A stretch of DNA of 48,838 bases from Nemertoderma westbladi (lineage: Eukaryota > Xenacoelomorpha > Nemertodermatida > Nemertodermatidae), in the NCBI GenBank assembly GCA_032718475.1, contig JAUCBJ010005938.1, forward strand, positions 1 to 48,838. Reading direction: 5' to 3'. Both the position numbers and the translations under genes were made by a program. Position 1 is the first letter of the stretch; each line of letters opens with the position of its first letter. The notes beneath the pieces are model-generated. The model was given only the letters and a program-made list of their open reading frames with translations. It was not told the origin of the DNA and did no database searches. Positions 1 through 8,838 of this stretch are shown piece by piece.

Positions 1-255
1 GCAACCAGCCAGCCACACTCCCACCACTACCACCCCGCAACCCAGCCTCACTCACACCCCTAGCACCCCGCAACCAGCCACACACCCACCCCTAGCACCC
101 CCCAACCCAGCGAAAGTCCCTCCTCTACCACCTCCCAACCCAGCCAAACACCCTCCTCTACCACCTCCCAACCCAGCCACACTCCCACCCCTAGCACACC
201 GCAACCCAGTCAAACTCCCACCCCTAGCTAGACTCATTCCTCTAGCACCTCCCAT
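1..255. repeat. C-rich ~33-bp minisatellite, cut by the left edge
   Basis: Units built on CACCTCCCAACCCAGCC alternating with ACTCCCACCCCTAGC repeat about every 33 bases (some differ in length). On the minus strand they read as an 11-residue glycine/arginine repeat (RGGxxAGLGGG). The period is a multiple of three, so an open frame is expected by chance. A coding glycine-rich protein cannot be excluded because the array runs off the window. Confidence 0.75.
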
Positions 256-611
256 CCCTCCTGCCACACTACAGCCTCACTCTGTTCACTGCCCTCTCCT
301 GTCCCACGACAGCTCCATCTATCCCCATTGTAAATAGAATATGACCATGCCTCACGCAGCGAATAGGGCAACCTGCCCCACAAGAAATGGGTTTAATAAT
401 GACTTGTTCCTTCGCCGGCTGAAAAATTATATCAGTGGCATTTTCATATACCAAGAACAGCAGCTGGGGGAGCAGTCATTCAGTTTCTTTTGAGTTGTGG
501 CGATCACGTCGATGGTATAAGTTAAGATAGTTGTTGTCGTTTGTTGTTGCGGTGGCTTTAAATCGGTGGCTTTAACTCCTGGAGCCACATAATGAATACC
601 GGAATGGCTTA
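256..611. other. Unassigned interval between minisatellite and LINE copy A
   Basis: No recognised gene. On the minus strand a 61-codon frame at 454-269 has fairly complex composition (ENATDIIFQPAKEQVIIKPI and a C-rich stretch) but no known motif, start context or splice support. It may be a decayed element or the 3' flank of the LINE. Confidence 0.4.
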
Positions 612-1925
612 CTACTAGGATCGGCATGCTGCATTTTTAAGAATGCTGTGCCGGCTTGTCGACAAAATTGCGCCGCCACAACTCCCTATCACCCATGACA
701 TTTGCTAGATCATCCACATCTTCAAGGCCTGTGTCCTTGAATGCGTCTCAAAAAAGTCATGGGCTTTCCACCATGATTATTCACTCCAAATAGGCTGCCA
801 AAGCACAAGATTATGCACTGGCTGGTCCTCACTGCGAAAGCAATGCCCTCAAAGCGGAGGTGGCTTTGATCTAGTCTCAAGCTTGGGGGAACCAATGAGA
901 CACCTCCAATGTTATATGATAGTGTCTGGTTGGATATGTATGCATTGTACTTGACACAGTAAACCCGGCGTAGCTTTCTTGTAAATGTGCCATTCATAGA
1001 TTTGGTGTCCTCAGCAGTTAGAGCCCAGCATGGACTCCCATAGAGGAGTACTGGAACTACTGATGCTCTAAATAGTCGGACCTTAAGTTTCCGATTAATT
1101 CTGTGTGACTTCCAAATCCTGGAAAGCGTATTCAAGGCTGCCCATGCCTTTCCCTTACGTATTCGAAGGTCCTCCCTCACCTGACTTCCGGATCCATGAT
1201 CCCAGGTAACAGAAGTCGTCCACATGCTCAAGCATACCATCTTTTGAGCCTATGCTCATCCGATCAGAGACTTGCTGAGGACTTTCAAAGTTAAATGTCA
1301 AAATCGTAGTCTTTTTAGAGTTAACAAAAAGACCAACACTAGAAGCAGCCTGTTCAAATGTGCTGAGGAGCCGTTGGGCTCCCTCTAGTGATTCTGAGAT
1401 TACTCCTAAGTCATCAGCAAAGTCTAGATCAGTTAGGTACTTGGCAGGATTTCCTCGACTTCTGAAGCCAGTAGGTGGAGTTACCATCACCCCATCATCA
1501 TTATGATGATCTAAGGACATGTGTAGAACATAGTCAACCATAATTATTATGAACAAGAATGGCGCAAGTGTGTCTCCCTGGAGGACGCCCCATACAGTAA
1601 CACTTCAAAAAACAAATGGTTCTGTGTCACCGTCAACAGTAGACACAAATGTTGTCGAACCATCGTATACTGATCTGATTGCTGCAATAATTTCATCAGG
1701 AATCCCATATAATGAAAGTATGCTGAACATACGTGAGCGAGAGACTGAATCAAAGGCCTTGTAGAAGTCAACAAAGATCAACAGCCAGATGCCTGTCTTT
1801 CTTTTTTGATAACTCTTCAATTATCCTTCTAAGTGCCAAAATGGGTTCCATGGTCCCACGACCTTTACGGAACCCATTCTGATTTCCAAGGAGCAGTCTC
1901 TCAATGGGATCCCTGATGCGATTTA
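612..1925 (-). mobile_element. Non-LTR retrotransposon (LINE family 1), copy A, truncated reverse transcriptase
   Basis: Minus-strand frames, broken by frameshifts, give in order: FVDFYKAFDSVSR (palm motif A), ILSLYGIPDEII, a VxLQGDT-type block disrupted near 1590, VDYVLHMSL, LDFADD (catalytic motif C with the Asp pair), LEHVDDFCYLGSWI, KAWAALNTLSRIWKS, LLYGSPCWALT, a thumb-like region and a C-terminal RRLRF/GHCFR-type block. This order is typical of the C-terminal half of RTE/jockey-like RT proteins. The endonuclease half is missing (5' truncation near 1925). It is about 90% similar by eye to copy B at 6.85 kb. Confidence 0.9.
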
Positions 1926-2655
1926 AGGGGGGAGGGCGGTCTGTCCGTCAAATTTTAAGAAAGACAGAAAACCGACAGACAGACTAGATTCCACCAAACA
2001 TTAAAACTGACATCGGAAATAAAATTAGCGACCCCGAAAACACCCGTAAATTTGGTGTGCATTCTTCGTACCAGAAATAATTAACCAACCAGAAAACAGA
2101 CCGCCAATTTTGGCAAAGGTTTACATTTTGAAGGGCATTTTCTCGGAATTACATTTTTCATTTTCAAATTACTACTCCTCCGTCATTTTCAACCAATTTT
2201 CTTCGTTTTCGGCTCATTCAAACGAGCGTTGGAAGCTCTTTAAAAGTTATGTAATGGAATTTTGATAAATATTACCATTTTTTGTAATTAAGCAATTAAA
2301 AATATGATATTTAATTAATTGAATTAATTAATTAAAATAAAAATGGCTAATTAAAAATTCTATAAGATAACTTTTGTAGAGTCGATGACGTTAAGTCCAA
2401 AAAGTTGGTTCCAAGAAATTTGGACCAAGATTGAGGGACTAGTAGCAATTTTAGTGAAATCTTTAATTCCGCCGCCAGCCGCTAGGGTGTGGTTATAAAT
2501 TTTCAAATGTTCCTACAGAGGCTATTTGGACTTTCATACAGTGCACTGCAGTGGTTGGCCATAAAAATTTTTGCTGCATACGCTAACTGCATAGCGAAAT
2601 CTTATATTTTTATCAGAAAATCATTCAATTTCCGTGAGTTGTAGTGGCCATATAT
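1926..2655. other. AT-rich interval, no gene seen
   Basis: Starts with a short G-rich stretch and GACAGAC-type words at about 1936-1985, then AT-rich sequence with TAATTAATTA runs at about 2310-2335. No frame, splice-bounded exon or recognised repeat was found. Confidence 0.5.
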
Positions 2656-2659
2656 ATAT

Positions 2660-2757
2660 TAGGGGTCATCGAACCCGAATTGACGGGAACTGAACCTATT
2701 TAGTTTAGCTATACTGATATAACCGCCACTAGCAGACTGACCACTTAACCAGTACTG
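2660..2757 (-). other. tRNA-like Pol III box pair (decayed SINE head or tRNA pseudogene)
   Basis: On the minus strand an A-box-like TGGTTAAGTGG (2751-2741) is followed about 70 bases later by a B-box-like GGGTTCGATGACCC (2676-2662). The spacing suits a tRNA with a long variable arm, but the arms do not fold convincingly, so it is not called a tRNA gene. Confidence 0.35.
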
Positions 2758-3174
2758 CAGTATCTGACAGTCGTATATACTTTCCACATTCTGCATGGCG
2801 GTATTGTTTAGGCCTACCTATGTAAATATTATTATTTGGAAGTTGAGAGACTGCGCTCTCTACAGCGTATGATAATTATGCCTAACTCATGTTGTATACC
2901 ACCGTGAACCTTTTTTATATGTTGCCTAGCAGCATTTATGGTAGTGCTGGGCTCCCATTGGTAACTACCGGTAAAGGTATTCTTATTCCCTATTGGCTGT
3001 TCTATTTTGCAGTGTTGCTTGTTTATATAGTCGATGTTCATCCCATTACTCTCAGGCGTAACCTAACAACATATTAGCCTGTTGCGAGTCATGTAACTTG
3101 CAGGACTCGTAGTATTTCACCTTGTTGTATTGCATTATTATTAATAACTATTATTGCTTTGCTATTGTTGATGA

Positions 3175-3406
3175 GGCGGGGTAGCTCATTTGGTTGAGCG
3201 CCGGGCCTGCAATCTATTGGTTGTAGGTTCAGCCCCGCCAGGGTCCACTCAGCCTTTCATCCACTGGGGTCGATAAAATGAGTACCAGTTAAATAACTGG
3301 GAGAAAATCATGGGATAGGATTAGCGCCCACCCCTACCCTCGGGTAGCTAGCTATCGAAAGAGGAGCCTTCGGGTCGCCTCCGGCTTCGGCCGACTGTTT
3401 GCTTTG
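3175..3406 (+). mobile_element. tRNA-derived SINE with Ceph-like central domain, copy 1
   Basis: A tRNA-like head (GGCGGGGTAGCTCATTTGG, A box; GGTTCAGCCCCGCC, B box) has perfectly pairing acceptor ends GGCGGGG and CCCCGCC. It is followed by a central block containing CAGCCTTTCATCC, GGGGTCGATAAAATGAG and TACCAGTT, which matches my recollection of the Ceph domain. The 3' part contains GGGTCGCCTCCGGCTTCGG. The element is flanked by an identical 11-bp duplication ATTGTTGATGA (3164-3174 and 3407-3417), which defines both ends and shows LINE-type insertion. Confidence 0.88.
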
Positions 3407-3417
3407 ATTGTTGATGA

Positions 3418-3865
3418 ATATACGAGACCAAAGATCAAACCAACTCGATTTCCACACGGTTAGGCTGACTGCGCCCTGTCTGTAATAGATTCGGTCCATT
3501 TTAGTGCGAGTGTGTGCGTACATAGTACTGCAATATTATTCCCCAACTGGTAAATATCATCTACTAACACTGCATGCAGCACGAGTGAACTGTGCGCTTA
3601 CTCCGCACTAAGCCAAACATAGTGTCCTACCTGTAATATATGTAAGTCGCACGTACATTTACTCGCCAACAACACAATATAACGGAACAAAAGTAAAGTA
3701 AAGTTTCTTCCGCCGCTAGGCCAGGATTACGCACAAATTCTGACGACTTATTTCCAGTGCGGTCCCCCCAGAAGAAACTCCAGTACAACTCATTTAGCTA
3801 CCACTTAAGGATGCAAAAAGCAGAGATGCGCCCTGGCTGTTCCCTTTAAAGTGCCGAAACGAAAA
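3418..3865. other. Interval with no recognised feature
   Basis: Mixed composition. No coding potential or repeat was recognised on either strand. Confidence 0.5.
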
Positions 3866-3872
3866 CTGCTCT

Positions 3873-3939
3873 GGCCCATGTGAGGATCGAACCCACGACC
3901 TACGGGAGATGTGAATTCAATGCAACCACTACACCAAGG
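3873..3939 (-). other. tRNA-like sequence (A and B boxes)
   Basis: The minus strand reads CCTTGGTGTAGTGGTTGC (A box) and GGGTTCGATCC (B box) with a plausible T-arm, but the acceptor 5' side does not pair with the 3' side. It looks like a glycine/glutamate-tRNA-derived pseudogene or SINE head. A palindrome abuts its 5' side. Confidence 0.5.
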
Positions 3940-3940
3940 T

Positions 3941-4011
3941 GGAACCATGACCTACTATAGATAAAATCTATATATAGCTATAGATATCTATAAGTAGGTC
4001 ATGGTGGAACC
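3941..4011. repeat. Near-perfect palindrome beside the tRNA-like sequence
   Basis: The arm ACCATGACCTACTATAGATA (from about 3944) is repeated inverted as TATCTATAAGTAGGTCATGG (from about 3985). The centre is AT-only, a run of TATA steps. The GGTGGAACC next to the tRNA-like sequence recurs at the far end. It could fold into a hairpin of about 23 bp. Confidence 0.75.
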
Positions 4012-4655
4012 TTAGCAAAACGCTTTTGAATAGAGTAATTGGTTTACACGCTTTTTTAAACCATTTAAACCTATAATATGAACAGCACACAATCAGTCAA
4101 GTACACGAAAACGGAGTCAGAAATTGCCTATTTTATAAATTATTACGTTCGAATCTTTTTATTTTATTAAATTTCATTGAGTAGAAGAGTTCTAAATATT
4201 GACCACTGAATCTTAATGGACCATTTGATCACTTTTTTTTGTATATGCGCCCATACTATTTGAATAATTCAGGTTCATGAACCCACGCAATAATTTATCT
4301 ACATTATTTTTAAATTGAAAAAGAGATATTTCGAACTTTCGACCATTTAGTGGGCTAAGTCAGAATTATTATTTTTCTTGACTGAACTATCGTTGCACCA
4401 AGGGGAGGGGGGGGTCAGACGGGGCGCCGACTTACCTTTTTGGGTAACTAAATTAACTCCCATTTAATCAGTGATTTTATTTGTTGATTTGGAGAGCGTT
4501 GTTGGCAAGAAATTAATAATTACTGAACCGGTTTTCCATATCAAATAATTTTAATATCAAATATATTTATTCAATTTAAGTAATGTACCACCGTACCACC
4601 GCAGTTAACATTGGCTCGAGGAAAACTATGAAACGAGAGCCTGAAGTGAAATTTC
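4012..4655. other. AT-rich interval, no gene seen
   Basis: Low-complexity AT-rich sequence with one short G-rich stretch near 4400. Nothing else was recognised. Confidence 0.5.
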
Positions 4656-4659
4656 CGGT

Positions 4660-4835
4660 CTTTTATTAAGCCCTCTGGCCTTTTAAAGCCCTTCCGGCCA
4701 TTTATAAGCCCTTCCGTCCATGTAAAAGCCTGGTCCTTTAGAAGCCCTTCCGGCCCACTATAAGGATAAGCCCCCTGCCACTAAATAAGCCCTTCCGACC
4801 ATTTATAAACCCAATGGGCCATTTAGAAGGGTAAA
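4660..4835. repeat. Degenerate ~20-bp tandem repeat
   Basis: Variants of AAGCCCTTCCGGCCATTTAT recur about eight times with indels (for example at about 4687, 4706, 4743 and 4788). This is an old, decayed minisatellite. Confidence 0.65.
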
Positions 4836-4892
4836 TTTGTAATGATAGCCTTTACTGTTTTGGTTAGAGAACCTCCTCTGTAAAACTCTTCC

Positions 4893-5120
4893 CTTAACAG
4901 TAGCTCAGATGGTTGAGCGCCGGGCCTTGAAATCTATTGGTTATAGGTTCGAGCCTCGCCTGTATCCTCTCAGCCTTTCATCCCATGGAGTCGATAAATA
5001 GATTTGGACCAGTTGAATTACTGGGAGCAAAGAATTGGGATAGGACTAGTAAGTGCCCACCCCACCTTCGGGTCGCCTCCGGCCTCGGCCGACTGTTTGC
5101 TTTGGTTGCTTGCTTGTCAG
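4893..5120 (+). mobile_element. tRNA-derived SINE with Ceph-like central domain, copy 2
   Basis: Same family as the copy at 3.2 kb: A box AGTAGCTCAGATGG, B box GGTTCGAGCC, central CAGCCTTTCATCC and GGAGTCGATAAAT, and the same 3' block GGGTCGCCTCCGGCCTCGG then GACTGTTTGCTTTGGTTG. The first bases of the tRNA head are diverged and no clear target-site duplication is left, so it is the older copy. Confidence 0.85.
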
Positions 5121-5893
5121 TTTAAATCAATAAATATGTCCCAGTTCGATTTTTTAAAAATGTGTAATTTTGTCTCAATTTTGCCACTTTAAGTGAAAAA
5201 TGTAGCATTGTCGTTTAAAAACGCACCATGTTTTTATTTCAAGTCAATTTAAAACTACTTTTTATGCGAGATTAGCAAAGTACTCCATTACGTAATAACG
5301 ATATATTATTAGTAACTAACTATGCACAATTTCATTATTATTATTATAATGGGGATCAAAAGTGGCATACTCTGAGGCCACATTCACGCAACCAAGTAAA
5401 AATAACATTTTGAATTGAAAAATATGCAGTTTTATAATAAGCCAGAATCGTCCAATTTCAATACAGAATGCTAAAAAATAATTAAATCAAACCACTAAAA
5501 TACACAAATTGTGAATGACATTGCAATAAACATTATATATTATGAGGGAAAAAAGTGTTTAATATTAGGTACCAGCTACAGGAACATTTGCAGCATTCCA
5601 GTTAACGTGAGGAAAGCAGGAATATATATCTCGTAGATAAAGTTATTGCAAAATTATATATACATGATTTATTGAAATTGTGTACAATACATCATCGGAA
5701 TTAACAATCATTGTGAGATTTCATTAAATTAGTTAACAAATTAAATAAATAAAAAATTATTTATCAGATCAATTGCAGCACTACCTAGAATACAATTAAA
5801 TACATAATGTTGTGTACACAATACCAAACCAAAGTACTGTGTTATTAAAAGGAGTGAAAAAAACCACAAGCGACAGCAGACAACCGAAACCAC
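5121..5893. other. AT-rich interval, no gene seen
   Basis: Contains short ATTATTATTATAAT-type runs. No exon-like or repeat structure was recognised. Confidence 0.5.
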
Positions 5894-6279
5894 GCCCATG
5901 TGTAGAATACAAGGTTATCACTTTTCGGTCGAAATTCTATGGCAAGTTCCAGATTGGGGGGGGGGGGGGGGGGGGGGGGGGTGGAAACTGGACGCAATAA
6001 AATTTCAGTCCTATCCAGGGGAAATCGGACGCATATAAATAACAGTTAATTACTCTCAAAAATACACCAGGAATTTGTACTTTATTTTAATGCCTCCTTA
6101 TTAAGTGCTATATAGCGCTTATTTATATATGTGCAAAAAGCTACTAATTCGTTTATTGTTTTGGTTAGATTCAGCCCTTCTGTATCCTAAGTTTTTAGTG
6201 AAAACCTGGTATTCTTCACATTGGGGTAAACTGCAAACTGAAATATAACAGCAGAAAGTCTGGTATACTTCACCCTGGG
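5894..6279. mobile_element. Inverted-repeat element (family X) with a 26-bp poly(G) tract
   Basis: The left end GCCCATGTGTAGAATAC is the inverted counterpart of the right-end GGTATACTTCACCCTGGG. Inside are the poly(G) tract 5956-5981, the shared block TATAGCGCTTATTT (about 6110), the core TTTATTGTTTTGGTTAG (about 6154) and GTGAAAACCTGGTATTCTT. The same modules occur at 31.6 kb and 36.0-36.5 kb. No coding capacity, so it is non-autonomous. Confidence 0.7.
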
Positions 6280-6840
6280 TCGCTGGGTCGCGATTTTTCC
6301 TTTATTTATTGTAAAACTTTACCACTGTGTAGTATGTGGACTGTGTTTTGGAGAAATGTATGGAATAGGCCGGTAGGTATGTAGGTATTTATGCCTAGGT
6401 AGGTAGGAGCATTGTAATATGCGTATGAGGTACAGTTGTTGTTCTATGAGGTATTTCGAATGAACCAATATATTTTGTTACATTACGTCAACTAATCATC
6501 GTTCTGGTGTTACTCTCGTAACGTAGCAACGTACCACTCTACAGTGTTACGGCCTATAGTACGGGGAGTCAATGGTGCAAAGTGATCGCAAACACCAAAT
6601 GTGTGTTTAGTGGGAATTAATTTTAAAAATTAATTAAATTTAATTTAAAACATTAAGGGAAAGGAACTGGTTACAGTGGTGGTGTTTTCTAACCAAAACA
6701 GTAAATTTGCGCTGAAGATCACAATATTCACTTGCGGTCAACGTGCGCCACTATCTGAGTACGGGTGGCTGAAAAGTAATCACTAACTTAGTAACAATAC
6801 CGGCCTACATCTGGAACCCATCTTTGAGTGCTCTATACTA
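6280..6840. other. Interval holding one inverted copy of the dispersed core motif
   Basis: The only recognised item is a minus-strand copy of the dispersed repeat core (CTAACCAAAACAGTAAA at about 6691), preceded by GTTACAGTGGTGGTG. Otherwise nothing was recognised. Confidence 0.55.
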
Positions 6841-7838
6841 CTAGTATCGGCATGCTGCATTGCAGCTGCATTTTTAAGAATGCTGTGCCGGCTTGTCGAC
6901 AAAATTGCGCCGCCACAATTCCCTATCACCCATGACATTTGCTAGATCATCCGCATCTTCAAGGCCAGTGTCCTTTAAGATGCGTCTCAAGAAAGTCATG
7001 GGCTGTCCACAATGCTTATTCACTCCATGAGGCTGCCAAAGTACAAGATTATGCACTGGCTGGTCCTCACGGCGAAAGCAATGTCCTGCAAAGCGGAGGC
7101 GATTTTGTTCTAGTGTCAAGCTTGGGGAACCAATGAGACACCTCCAATGTTATATAGTGTCTGGTTGGAGATGTGTGCATTGTACTTGACACAATGAACC
7201 CGGCGTAGCATTCTTGTGAATGTGCCATCCAGAGATTTGGTGTCCTCAGCAGTAAGAGCCCAGCATGGACTCCCATAGAGGAGTACTGGAACTACTGCTG
7301 CTCTAAATAATCGGACCTTAAGTTTCCGATTAATTCTCGGTGACTTCCAAATCCTGGAAAGCCTATTCAAGGCTGCCCATGCCTTTCCCTTTACGTATTC
7401 GAAGGTCCTCACCTGACTTCCGGATCCATGATCCCAGGTAACAGAAGTCGTCCACATGCTCAAGCATACCATCCTTTGAGCTTATGCTCATCCGATCAGA
7501 GACTTGCTGAGAACTTTCAAAGTTAACTGTCAAAATTTTGGTCTTTCTGGAGTTAATAAAAAGACCAACACTAGAAGCAGCATGTTCTAATGAGCTGAGG
7601 AGCCGTTGGGCTCCCTCTAGTGATTCTGAGAGTACTCCTAAGTCATCAGCAAAGTCTAGATCAGTTAGGTACTTGGCAGGATTTCCTCGACTTCTGGAGC
7701 CAGTAGGTGGAGTTATCATCACCCCATTATCATTATGATGATCTAAGGACATGCGTAGAACATAGTCAACCACAATTATGAACAAAAATGGTGCATGGAT
7801 CAAGAATGATGTGTCTCCCTGGAGGACGCCCCGTTGTA
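6841..7838 (-). mobile_element. Non-LTR retrotransposon (LINE family 1), copy B, 5'-truncated
   Basis: Minus strand: truncated just upstream of GVLQGDT (7838-7815), then FIIVVDYVLRMSLDHHN, LDFADDLGVL (catalytic motif C), INSRKTKILT, LEHVDDFCYLGSWI, KAWAALNRLSRIWKS, LLYGSPCWALT, LRFAGHCFRREDQPV, QPMTFLRRILKD and a C-terminal LANVMGDRELWRRNFV. The ORF is broken by frameshifts (for example near 7380-7420), so it is dead. A short internal duplication GATCAAGAAT-type insert near 7797 interrupts the region just before motif C. Same family as copy A. Confidence 0.92.
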
Positions 7839-8815
7839 TTCTCCGTTGTTCTTTAATGGACGCTAGCCATTGTATGCTAATTTGTAAGATTGTTTAAACC
7901 ATATAGTTGTTGTAGTAACTGCAATTATGGTCTTAAACGGATTTGAATATCAATAATATTTTTTAGCATTACTTTACGAAAACTGATAATTAAGTATTCA
8001 GAACGCCGAGAATTTGACATAATGTAACAAAATTACGTGCATCGTTGTAAAAGGGCCCTCCCTATTCAGCGCCAACGTTTATTTATGTAAAGCTCCCTCG
8101 TTGCGCTCGTACAATTAATTGTATTAATCATACAATAATTAATTTAAGTGATATTTATAAAAGTGATAAAACATATATGTTTTAATTGCAATTGAAAGTT
8201 GTGAAACATCATCAGCTCACATCTTACAGTAAGAATTACAAGTAGACTAATAGAGTCAAGCGTTTAGAATCCTATTCTAGCGATAAGTCACACCAGACCG
8301 TTAGTGGGGACTCCGCTCATTAAGTGAAGCAAATCGCGGAGCTACACTAGTAACACTACCATTGAATTTCTTCATCAATAAGTTCTTTATTATTATTAAA
8401 CAATACCCTTTAAAAGAGGCAACAAACACCCTGACTAACCGCCCCACCGTCAGACAGACAGACAGACAGACATACAATACACCATTGATATGTTAATTAT
8501 AAACCTAAAGCATCGTTCACAAAGTGGCTCGCCCCAGAAACAAAATGAGGATCATTAAATATATATAAATTACTTCAGAGGACATGAAAAGTGGCACTAA
8601 AAAATTATAGTTTATAATATAATTCAAAATTTAAATTACGTTAACATTATTAAGAAGACAACTTTATTAACATTACTAATATTATTATACTAAAACACCA
8701 GTAACCATGGTGACTATAACGAACAAACATTGATATCATATTACCATGGCGACGTCGTATAAGGTAATACCGGTAATGTTTGCCATTGTAGGTTAATTAA
8801 TATTTAAAAACCAAA
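7839..8815. other. 3' flank of the SLC4-like gene
   Basis: AT-rich sequence with a short (CAGA)n microsatellite at about 8453-8473. No gene was found. Confidence 0.55.
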
Positions 8816-8825
8816 TTTATTTATT
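8816..8825 (-). promoter_or_regulatory. Overlapping poly(A) signals for the SLC4-like gene
   Basis: On the minus strand AATAAATAAA lies 14-23 bases past the stop codon and gives two overlapping AATAAA hexamers. Use of these would give an unusually short 3' UTR. The AT-rich flank contains further AATAAA-like words downstream, so the true cleavage site is uncertain. Confidence 0.45.
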
Positions 8826-8838
8826 AAAGACCCAAAAA

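Noticed and set aside
52-267. Glycine-rich secreted or matrix protein
   Set aside because: The frame follows the period of a minisatellite cut by the edge. It has no signal peptide and only an alternative start codon; not supportable from this window.
3873-3939. Functional tRNA gene
   Set aside because: A and B boxes are present, but the acceptor stem does not pair.
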